Below, in pieces: positions 1-5,947 of a DNA stretch of 12,489 nt. The notes below the pieces were generated by a model. The model saw only the letters and a list, made by a program, of their open reading frames with translations, did not search any database and had not been told where the DNA came from. The DNA comes from Pseudomonadota bacterium. Lineage in GTDB: Bacteria; Pseudomonadota; Alphaproteobacteria; Rhodospirillales; 2-02-FULL-58-16. The stretch is taken from assembly GCA_022560215.1 (NCBI GenBank), contig JADFTO010000056.1, forward strand, positions 1 to 12,489, given 5' to 3'. Numbering within the stretch: the stretch's first letter is position 1; every line of letters starts with the position of its first letter. The position numbers were made by a program, and so were the translations under genes.

Positions 1-113
1 GCGCTGTCGTCAAATCACAGGCTCCATCTGGGCCCTGCGGGTTTAGGCAGCATGCGCAAATACATAAAGATTCTATGGAAAAGCTGAAGTCTTGTCGTAC
101 GGCACAATAGGGC

Positions 114-143
114 TTGACCTTGGCGGAGCGATACTTGGACAAT
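114..143 (+). promoter_or_regulatory. Candidate sigma70-type promoter for the ior-kor operon
   Basis: TTGACC at 114-119 matches the -35 consensus at 5 of 6 positions. GACAAT at 138-143 matches the -10 consensus at 4 of 6, after an 18-nt spacer. Transcription would start near 150, leaving a short leader that contains the AAAGGA ribosome-binding site at 170-175 and the GTG start at 185. The promoter is inferred from sequence only. If it is real, the more distal TTG start at 92 would not be on the transcript. Confidence 0.3.
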
Positions 144-184
144 CAGCCGAAGAAATCCCCGTTACAAAAAAAGGAACAAATCCC

Positions 185-2017
185 GTGGGCAGGAATGCGA
201 CGACCGCGGCCAAGAAAATGTCCAATGCAGAAACCCTGCCGCTGATGGGGAACGAGGCAATTGCCCGCGGCGCCTGGGAGGCCGGCGTCCGCGTCGCCAC
301 TGCATATCCGGGCACGCCCAGCACCGAAATTCTAGAATATATTGCCACCTTCCCCGAAGAAGATATCTGCGCCCAATGGTCAACCAATGAAAAAGTGGCG
401 CTTGACGTGGCAATGGGTGCGTCGTTCGAAGGGGTTCGCGCCCTGGCGGTGATGAAGCATGTCGGACTCAATGTCGCTTCCGACGCCCTGATGTCGATGA
501 CCTATATCGGCGTCAACGGGGGGCTGGTGATCGTCGTTTGCGACGATCCCGGCATCCACAGTTCCCAGAACGAACAGGATACCCGTGTCTTTGCGCGCTT
601 CGCCATGGTTCCGGTTCTGGAACCGTCGGATGCCCAAGAGGCGCTGGCATATACCCGCGCCGCCTTCGATCTTTCCGAAAAATTCGACACCCCCGTTATC
701 TTGCGCTCGACCACCAGGCTCTCCCATACGCGGAGCCCGGTGACGCTCGGCGAACGCATGGATCTTCCAGGTAAGGATTTCGACGAAAATCCGAAAAAGA
801 ACGTGATGATCCCCTCTCACGCCCGCATCCGTCATTCGGCCCAGATCGAGCGCGAGAAAAAGGTCGCCGAATTCTTCGAAACCTTCGAACTGACAAAATG
901 GGAAAAGGCCGGAACCAGTGTCGGCGTCGTCACGTCCGGCATCTCTTATGGCTACGTCAAGGAGGTGCTGCCCGGCGCAAGCATCCTCAAGCTTGGAGGA
1001 TCGTATCCGCTGCCGGAAAAGACCATCCGCGATTTTGCCGACTCCGTCGACCGGCTGATCGTCGTCGAGGAACTGGAACCGGCGATCGAAACCCAACTCA
1101 AGATCTGGAACATCGACGTCAAGGGCAAGGAATACTTTAGCCGAATGGGTGAACTGTCGCCGGAACTGGTCAGGGACGGTTTCATCCGTGCCGGCATCCT
1201 GACGTCCGAGGCGGGGGTTGCCGATATTTTCGAAATCGAGCCAACGCCGCGCCCACCCGTGCTTTGTCCGGGCTGTCCGCATTCGTCCACCTACATGGCC
1301 CTGCGGCAGGTCGAGGCCCGTGTCGCCGGAGATATCGGCTGCTATACCCTGGCGGCGGTCGAACCGCTGAGTGCGATCGACACCTGCGTGTCGATGGGAT
1401 CCTCCATCGCCAATGCCGTCGGCATGGCGAAATCGGGCGTCGAAACACGACCGATCATCGCCACCATCGGCGATTCAACATTCCTGCACGCAGGCATTTC
1501 ACCCCTGATCGACGCCGTTTACAACGACGCCGACATTACCGTCATGCTGCTCGACAACCATATCGTCGCCATGACTGGCGGGCAGGATAATCCCGGCACC
1601 GGCAAGACCTTGCGCGGCGAGGAAACCCATCGAGTCGATTTAGAGGACGTCTGCCGCGCCGTCGGTGTCAAATGGGTGCAAACGGTCGACTCTTACGATC
1701 TGGCGGCCCTGTACAAGGCATTGCGCGAGGCCATCGACTTCAAGGGGGTGTCCGTCCTTATTTCCGACAGGCCCTGCGTCATCAGCCCGGTCAAGATCAA
1801 GGGCGAAACAATGACCGTTATCGCCGACAACTGTACCGCGTGCCAGTCCTGCATGAATGTCGGTTGCCCGTCGATTTCGTGGAGTGATGCCTGGTTCGAC
1901 GGCCGCCACAAGATCAAGATCAATCCCAACACCTGCATCGGCTGTGCGCTTTGCCCGCAGGTCTGTCCCAGCGACGCCATTCAGCCCCTTAACCGGTTCG
2001 TAGGCCACGCCGGTTAA
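185..2017 (+). CDS. iorA: Indolepyruvate:ferredoxin oxidoreductase, alpha subunit (IorA)
   Basis: This ThDP- and Fe-S-dependent cytoplasmic enzyme oxidatively decarboxylates aryl 2-oxoacids such as indolepyruvate to the acyl-CoA and reduces ferredoxin. With this start it has about 610 residues, normal for IorA. The N-terminal pyruvate-oxidoreductase domain begins with MGNEAIARGA (about 21-30) and contains AYPGTPSTEI. CPGCPH (361-366) opens the ThDP-binding domain, which has the GDS motif near 429-431 and the DNHIVAMTGGQ segment about 25 residues later. The C-terminus is a two-cluster ferredoxin domain (C550, C553, C556, C561; C584, C587, C590, C594). I chose GTG at 185 because AAAGGA lies 9 nt upstream. 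ATG at 218 gives 599 residues but has a poor ribosome-binding site, and an in-frame TTG lies at 92. It is first in the operon, 6 nt before its partner. Substrate specificity cannot be read from sequence; another aryl or branched 2-oxoacid is possible. Confidence 0.88.
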   Translation: MGRNATTAAKKMSNAETLPLMGNEAIARGAWEAGVRVATAYPGTPSTEILEYIATFPEEDICAQWSTNEKVALDVAMGASFEGVRALAVMKHVGLNVASDALMSMTYIGVNGGLVIVVCDDPGIHSSQNEQDTRVFARFAMVPVLEPSDAQEALAYTRAAFDLSEKFDTPVILRSTTRLSHTRSPVTLGERMDLPGKDFDENPKKNVMIPSHARIRHSAQIEREKKVAEFFETFELTKWEKAGTSVGVVTSGISYGYVKEVLPGASILKLGGSYPLPEKTIRDFADSVDRLIVVEELEPAIETQLKIWNIDVKGKEYFSRMGELSPELVRDGFIRAGILTSEAGVADIFEIEPTPRPPVLCPGCPHSSTYMALRQVEARVAGDIGCYTLAAVEPLSAIDTCVSMGSSIANAVGMAKSGVETRPIIATIGDSTFLHAGISPLIDAVYNDADITVMLLDNHIVAMTGGQDNPGTGKTLRGEETHRVDLEDVCRAVGVKWVQTVDSYDLAALYKALREAIDFKGVSVLISDRPCVISPVKIKGETMTVIADNCTACQSCMNVGCPSISWSDAWFDGRHKIKINPNTCIGCALCPQVCPSDAIQPLNRFVGHAG

Positions 2018-2023
2018 TCAATC

Positions 2024-2953
2024 ATGGATAAGAAAATAGAACAAAAAGACCCCGTTAACGTGCTTATCGTCGGCGTCGGCGGTCAGGGCGTGATCATGGT
2101 TTCAAAGGTGCTGGCGACGATCTGCCAGGAATACGGCTACCAGGTAAAACAAAGCGAGGTCCACGGCATGTCCAAACGCGGCGGCAGCGTGTTCAGCCAT
2201 GTCAGATTCGGAAAACAGGTGTTTTCGCCGACCATCCCGAAGGGGTCCGTAGACGTGCTGCTGGCGCTGGAATGGGCCGAGGCGTTGCGCTGGATCAATC
2301 ACCTGAAACCGGGCAAGGGCACCTTCATTTCAGACACCCAGCACATCGTACCACCGTTCGCCTGCCTGAACCGCAAGCGCGGCGCCGAGGCCGGCTACTC
2401 GCGCGAAACGCCGGATCATATTCTTTCGCGCATCAAAGACGGTTTCGCGCTGGACGCCACCGGCATGGCCCGGGAACTTGGCAACGAAAAGACCGCCAAC
2501 ATGATTCTGCTGGGTCTTCTGTCGATGGCGCTTGAATTTCCGGAACATGACTGGCGCCATGTTATTTCGCGTTTAGTGCCGCCGAAAACGGTGGACATCA
2601 ACCTTCGGGCCTTCGATCAGGGCCGCGAGTGGGCCGGCGTGGTACATGAAAATCCAGATCTGGCGGCCCGCCACATGCCTGCGGAAAAACTGGCGCCTGG
2701 CGTGCTCGGACCGGACCATGACGAACTGAGCGATTTCGTGCGGCTCGTCATCAACCTCGACTGGTGCAAGAGTTGCGACATCTGCGTCAAGATGTGCCCG
2801 GAACGCTGCCTGAAGCTCGATGTTCGGCTGAAGGCCGTGCTGACGGAACCGGACCGTTGCACGGGCTGCCGTATCTGCGAGTGGCTGTGCCCGGATCTTG
2901 CCATCACCGTGTACCGCACGCCGGAAGCGGCCCAGGCGGCCGCAAACGTTTGA
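2024..2953 (+). CDS. iorB: IorB-type oxidoreductase gamma/beta subunit fused to a KorD-like 2[4Fe-4S] ferredoxin domain
   Basis: Residues about 11-200 form the pyruvate/ketoisovalerate oxidoreductase gamma domain, with the nucleotide/CoA-handling signature GVGGQGV (17-23) followed by SEVHGMSKRGG. This is the normal extent of IorB. About 60 further residues carry two 4Fe-4S motifs (C248, C251, C254, C258; C279, C282, C285, C289) in a context (DWCKSCDICVKMCP, CTGCRICEWLCP) typical of the delta ferredoxin subunit of 2-oxoglutarate:ferredoxin oxidoreductase. At 309 residues it is well beyond the roughly 200 of a plain IorB. It starts 6 nt after iorA and ends 8 nt before korA, where korD is usually found. 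The ribosome-binding site is weak, suggesting translational coupling. I infer that it serves IorA and may also pass electrons for KorABC; the domains themselves are clear. Confidence 0.85.
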   Translation: MDKKIEQKDPVNVLIVGVGGQGVIMVSKVLATICQEYGYQVKQSEVHGMSKRGGSVFSHVRFGKQVFSPTIPKGSVDVLLALEWAEALRWINHLKPGKGTFISDTQHIVPPFACLNRKRGAEAGYSRETPDHILSRIKDGFALDATGMARELGNEKTANMILLGLLSMALEFPEHDWRHVISRLVPPKTVDINLRAFDQGREWAGVVHENPDLAARHMPAEKLAPGVLGPDHDELSDFVRLVINLDWCKSCDICVKMCPERCLKLDVRLKAVLTEPDRCTGCRICEWLCPDLAITVYRTPEAAQAAANV

Positions 2954-2961
2954 GACCCGCG

Positions 2962-4107
2962 ATGGCCATGACCTCCACCATGACACGCCCGCGGAACCTG
3001 CAAGGAAACCACGCCTGTGCGCTGGCCGCCGTCGCCGCGGGATGCCGTTTCTATGCCGGCTACCCGATCACCCCGTCGTCCGAGATCGCCGAGCGCATGT
3101 CCCTGGAACTGCCCAGGGTCGAGGGCATATTTATTCAGATGGAAGACGAGATCGCCTCGATGGGGGCCGTGCTCGGCGCCTCTATGGGCGGCGTCAAGGC
3201 GATGACGGCGACCAGCGGACCCGGCTTTTCCCTGAAACAGGAGAACATCGGCTATGGCGTCATGGCCGAAGTTCCCTGCGTCATTGTCAACGTCATGCGC
3301 GGCGGTCCATCGACCGGGATGCCGACGCGCCCGGCTCAGGGTGACGTCATGCAGGCGCGCTGGGGCATGCACGGCGGATATCAGATCATCGTCCTGGTTC
3401 CGGCTTCGGTGTCCGAGGTCTACGAACAGACGGTCCGTGCTTTCAATCTTGGCGAACGGTTTCGTACGCCGGTGGTGCTGCTGATCGACGAGGTGATCGG
3501 CCATCTGGTTGAAACGGTGCGTATTCCCGACCCCGCCGGGCTCGACATTCAGCAGCGCAAGTGGGCCGACGTTTCCGCCGATGAATACCGGCCCTACGCG
3601 GCGGGAGACGACATGATTCCGGCGATGGCCCGTCCCGGCGACGGCTACCGGGCCCATACCACCGGCCTGACCCATGATGAAAGCGGTTTCCCGACGCAGG
3701 ATCCCGAAGCCGTCGAGCGGGTGTCGCGGCGCCTGTTCGGCAAGCTTGAGCCCCACCGCGCCGAGATCGATCAAGTCGAGGAATTACAGACCAGGGATGC
3801 CGAGGTCCTGATCGTCGCCTATGGCATATCCGCCCGCGCCGCCCGGCGCGCCGTCAGGGAGGCGCGTAACAAGGGCGTCAAGGCGGGATTGTTCAGGCCG
3901 GTAACGTTGTGGCCGTTTCCGGAGAAGGCGCTCGCCAAGGCTGCGAAAAAGGCGAAGCGTATCCTGGTCCCGGAAATGAACGCCGGACAGATCGTTCTTG
4001 AAGTCGAGCGCATCGTCGGGCGCGATCGCGTCACCGGCATCAATCGGGTCGATGGGGTGGCGATCTCTCCCGCCGATATTCTTCAAGCGATGGCCGGGGG
4101 GGACTGA
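2962..4107 (+). CDS. korA: 2-oxoglutarate:ferredoxin oxidoreductase, alpha subunit (KorA)
   Basis: This subunit carries the pyrimidine-binding half of a heteromeric 2-oxoacid:acceptor oxidoreductase. Such enzymes convert 2-oxoglutarate plus CoA to succinyl-CoA, or carboxylate in reverse with reduced ferredoxin. The 381 residues match the usual length. Family signatures are QGNHACALAA (14-23), GYPITPSSEIAE (33-44), FIQMEDEIASMGA, the TSGPGFSLKQE segment near residue 85, and RGGPSTGMPTRPAQGD with QARWGMHG. The C-terminal transketolase-like domain ends near VDGVAISP. The start ATG at 2962 lies 8 nt after the preceding gene; a second ATG two codons on is possible. The gene ends one base before korB. 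KorA-like subunits also occur in related 2-oxoacid enzymes, so the 2-oxoglutarate assignment rests on overall motif pattern and subunit organisation. Confidence 0.88.
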   Translation: MAMTSTMTRPRNLQGNHACALAAVAAGCRFYAGYPITPSSEIAERMSLELPRVEGIFIQMEDEIASMGAVLGASMGGVKAMTATSGPGFSLKQENIGYGVMAEVPCVIVNVMRGGPSTGMPTRPAQGDVMQARWGMHGGYQIIVLVPASVSEVYEQTVRAFNLGERFRTPVVLLIDEVIGHLVETVRIPDPAGLDIQQRKWADVSADEYRPYAAGDDMIPAMARPGDGYRAHTTGLTHDESGFPTQDPEAVERVSRRLFGKLEPHRAEIDQVEELQTRDAEVLIVAYGISARAARRAVREARNKGVKAGLFRPVTLWPFPEKALAKAAKKAKRILVPEMNAGQIVLEVERIVGRDRVTGINRVDGVAISPADILQAMAGGD

Positions 4108-4108
4108 T

Positions 4109-4969
4109 ATGGCGAAAAAGAAGAAGGCCACCGGCGCCTCGAGGCAGAGCCATTTCGATGTCATGTCCTACCTGCGCCGCGATCTGTTCCCGCATTTCCT
4201 GTGTCCGGGTTGCGGTCACGGCATCGCGCTCAGGGCGCTGATGTGGGCTGTCCACGAACTGGGTTTGGACAAGGACAAGCTTGCCGTCGTTTCCGGCATC
4301 GGTTGTTCGGGCCGTTTGGGGGCCTATATCGACGCCAATACGTTCCACACCACCCACGGCCGGCCGCTGGCTTATGCGACGGGTCTGAAATTGGCGCGGC
4401 CCGACCTGGACGTCATCGTCATCACCGGCGACGGCGACTGCCTGGCCATCGGCGGCAATCACCTGATCCATGCCTGCCGCCGCAACCTCGACATCACCTG
4501 CATGATGCTCAACAACGAGGTTTACGGCATGACCGGCGGTCAGGTGTCGCCGACGACCAGCGAAGACCGCTACACCACGACGACGCCGCTCGGCAACACC
4601 GAGGCGGCGTTCGATGCATGCAAGCTGGCCGAAGCCGCCGGCGCCAGTTTCGTCGGCCGCGAAGTGACGGTGCAGACGCCGACGCTCAAGAACCTTTTAA
4701 AAGACGCCATCGCCCACAAGGGGTTTTCATTCGTCGAGGTGATTTCCGACTGCACGGAAATTTATGGCCGCAAGAACGACCTCGGCAACTCTCCGGAAAT
4801 GATCCTGAGCCAGAAAAGCCAGATGCGTCCCGATTCCTATGGCGGCGTCATCGTCGATGAACCGTTCCGGCCCAACGCCCTGCCGACCGGCGTGCTGGCC
4901 AGGAACGACCGCCCCGAATACGGTGAAACCTATCGTAACGCCATGGCATCGGCGAAGAAGGGGAAATGA
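4109..4969 (+). CDS. korB: 2-oxoglutarate:ferredoxin oxidoreductase, beta subunit (KorB)
   Basis: This is the ThDP-diphosphate-binding and Fe-S subunit that pairs with KorA. It has 286 residues, the normal length. CPGCGHG spans 32-38. The ThDP motif GDGDCLAIGGNH (107-118) is followed by the NNEVYGMTGGQ segment (135-145). Four cysteines fit the family's proximal 4Fe-4S cluster ligands: C32, C35, C66 (in GIGCSGR) and C215 (in SDCTEIYGR). The lysine-rich N-terminus (MAKKKK) is probably a flexible extension. The ATG at 4109 follows the korA stop by one base and a G-rich stretch acts as ribosome-binding site. The stop overlaps the korC start in ATGA. Tight coupling supports one heteromeric enzyme made with KorA and KorC. 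Confidence 0.9.
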   Translation: MAKKKKATGASRQSHFDVMSYLRRDLFPHFLCPGCGHGIALRALMWAVHELGLDKDKLAVVSGIGCSGRLGAYIDANTFHTTHGRPLAYATGLKLARPDLDVIVITGDGDCLAIGGNHLIHACRRNLDITCMMLNNEVYGMTGGQVSPTTSEDRYTTTTPLGNTEAAFDACKLAEAAGASFVGREVTVQTPTLKNLLKDAIAHKGFSFVEVISDCTEIYGRKNDLGNSPEMILSQKSQMRPDSYGGVIVDEPFRPNALPTGVLARNDRPEYGETYRNAMASAKKGK

Positions 4970-5574
4970 CGATGGCCGTGAAGAATGTGAATGAAAAGAC
5001 GGCGCCCCAGGAATTCGAAATACGCCTCAGTGGTTCCGGCGGGCAGGGCCTTCAGCTCTTGGCCATGATATTTGCCCGCGCATTTTCCGACGAAGGCAAG
5101 GTTGTCGCCCAGTCACAAAGTTACGAACCGACATCGCGAGGGGGGCTCAGCCGCTCGGATCTTGTTGTCGGCATGAGTGAGCCTGATTACCCGCTGGCAA
5201 CGAGCGTCGATTTCATGCTGATACTCGATCAGGTGGCGGTCAAGGCGGCAGACGACATTATCAAAGATGACGCCTTGGTCATCACCGATGCGCGTTTGGT
5301 CACGGACCCTCCGAAAGGTGCTTTCAGGGTTGTTGCACTGCCGATCACGGAAACCGCCATCAGGCTTGGAAACGCCAGGGTCGCAAATATCGTCGCCCTG
5401 GGGGCGCTGGCCGGAGAAGGCAATTTATGTTCGCGGGAAGTCATGGAAGCCGCTATTCGCGAAAGCGTTCCCAGAAAATTCACCGATCTGAACATCAAGG
5501 CGTTTCAGGAAGGGTTGAATCTGATCGGCTTTGTCAGAGCAAATCGGCTTGAACCGGGGTGTGGCATTTCGTAG
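4966..5574 (+). CDS. korC: 2-oxoglutarate:ferredoxin oxidoreductase, gamma subunit (KorC), with an IS-derived C-terminal tail
   Basis: The gamma subunit of 2-oxoacid:ferredoxin oxidoreductases helps bind CoA and completes the KorABC complex. FEIRLSGSGGQGLQLLA (17-33) is the family signature, followed by SQSYEPTSRGGLSRSDLVV. The start ATG at 4966 overlaps the korB stop (ATGA) and has AAGGGGAA directly upstream; ATG at 4972 is an alternative. The native family ending is recognisable at DLNIKAFQEGLNLI (about 174-187). Residues 188-202 do not look like KorC. They are encoded by DNA starting GGCTTTGTCAGAGCAAA at 5527, which resembles an IS6-family terminus. The protein therefore seems to have exchanged its last few residues for a 15-residue insertion-sequence-encoded tail. 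The core domain is intact and the enzyme is probably functional. Confidence 0.87.
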   Translation: MTMAVKNVNEKTAPQEFEIRLSGSGGQGLQLLAMIFARAFSDEGKVVAQSQSYEPTSRGGLSRSDLVVGMSEPDYPLATSVDFMLILDQVAVKAADDIIKDDALVITDARLVTDPPKGAFRVVALPITETAIRLGNARVANIVALGALAGEGNLCSREVMEAAIRESVPRKFTDLNIKAFQEGLNLIGFVRANRLEPGCGIS

Positions 5575-5650
5575 CCATCCGGGGATGCAAAATCCCTTCC
5601 GATATTTCAACGAATCGCCCGAGGTAATTCGCCTCGCGGTGATGATGTAC
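5527..5650 (+). mobile_element. Left-end remnant of an IS6-family insertion sequence
   Basis: The segment starts with GGCTTTGTCAGAGCAAA at 5527, similar in style to the GGCTnTGT...CAAA termini of IS6-family elements. An ATG at 5585, 58 nt further in, opens a reading frame whose first 22 residues include NPFRYFNESPEVIRLAVMMY. This is the conserved start of alphaproteobacterial IS6-type DDE transposases. After the Tyr codon at 5648-5650 the similarity stops abruptly, and none of the catalytic domain is present. The terminus-to-ATG distance fits the family. I recognised this from memory of the family; a database search was not possible. Confidence 0.6.
5585..5650 (+). pseudogene. IS6-family transposase, 5' fragment (22 codons)
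   Basis: These are the first 22 codons of an IS6-type transposase (MQNPFRYFNESPEVIRLAVM, then MY). In intact members the next residues would be like xRFPLSLRNVEDLL, leading to a helix-turn-helix and the DDE catalytic core. Here the frame continues only into unrelated sequence and stops at 5717-5719. GGGG immediately precedes the ATG. The fragment cannot transpose. Confidence 0.6.
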
Positions 5651-5742
5651 GCCCCAAAATCTGACCTGCCCCCACGAACGATACCACTACTAGAGCGGCC
5701 AAGCACACCGAATTCATAACCGACACAACGGGAGTCACGACA
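5651..5742. other. Intergenic scar between the IS6 remnant and the broken biotin-carrier gene
   Basis: I find no gene in these 92 bases. The transposase similarity breaks off at 5650. From about 5662, TGACCTGCCCCCACGAA resembles the TGAxCTGCCCCC termini seen in some IS3-family elements, so a second element end may have replaced the rest of the IS6 copy. That resemblance is weak and from memory. GGGAG at 5730-5734 is a ribosome-binding site for the following reading frame. Confidence 0.3.
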
Positions 5743-5932
5743 TTGGCCATCATTGACGTCAAATCGGAAATCGCCGGCAGTATCTGGAAGATCCTGGCCA
5801 CGCCTGGTCCCAGAGTCGATGAAAGTGGAAATCCCGATTGTGGCCACGGAAGACGGAGTCCTCGAAGAGATATTGGTCAAGGAGGATGATGTTGTCACCG
5901 ATGGCATGGTCGTTGCGCGAATCGAATCCTAG
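5743..5932 (+). pseudogene. Biotinyl carrier (BCCP-like) domain gene, frameshifted by an internal deletion
   Basis: A TTG at 5743, 8 nt after GGGAG, opens the start of a single-domain biotin carrier: AIIDVKSEIAGSIWKILAT. Such proteins of about 70 residues supply the biotin arm for biotin carboxylases. The second half is present in another frame from 5813, with the biotinylation motif ESMKVEIPI (ESMK at 5813-5824) and a typical ending DGMVVARIES before TAG at 5930-5932. Only 4 nt separate the last recognisable first-frame residue (G, ending 5808) from ESMK; family members have about 12 residues (36 nt) there. A net loss of about 32 nt explains both the gap and the frame change. The first frame as it stands ends at TGA 5887-5889 (48 residues). 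An ATG at 5819 could give a 37-residue fragment lacking half the fold. It is probably non-functional unless the assembly is wrong. Confidence 0.75.
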
Positions 5933-5947
5933 GCGAAGTTCGATCCT

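Noticed and set aside
75..110. 11-codon ORF (ATG at 75) before iorA as a possible leader peptide
   Set aside because: It has no regulatory codon run and no attenuator hairpin, and it lies upstream of the likely transcription start.
92..184. TTG at 92 as the iorA start
   Set aside because: The added 31 residues do not resemble IorA N-termini, and the AAAGGA site at 170-175 favours GTG at 185.
380..1282. 300-codon open frame on the - strand inside iorA
   Set aside because: It is an antisense shadow of a clear GC-rich coding gene; its translation shows no family resemblance and it has no ribosome-binding site of note.
2617..3774. 385-codon open frame on the - strand across iorB and korA
   Set aside because: It is long only because the opposite strand is coding and GC-rich; it spans two intact genes and has no recognisable domain.
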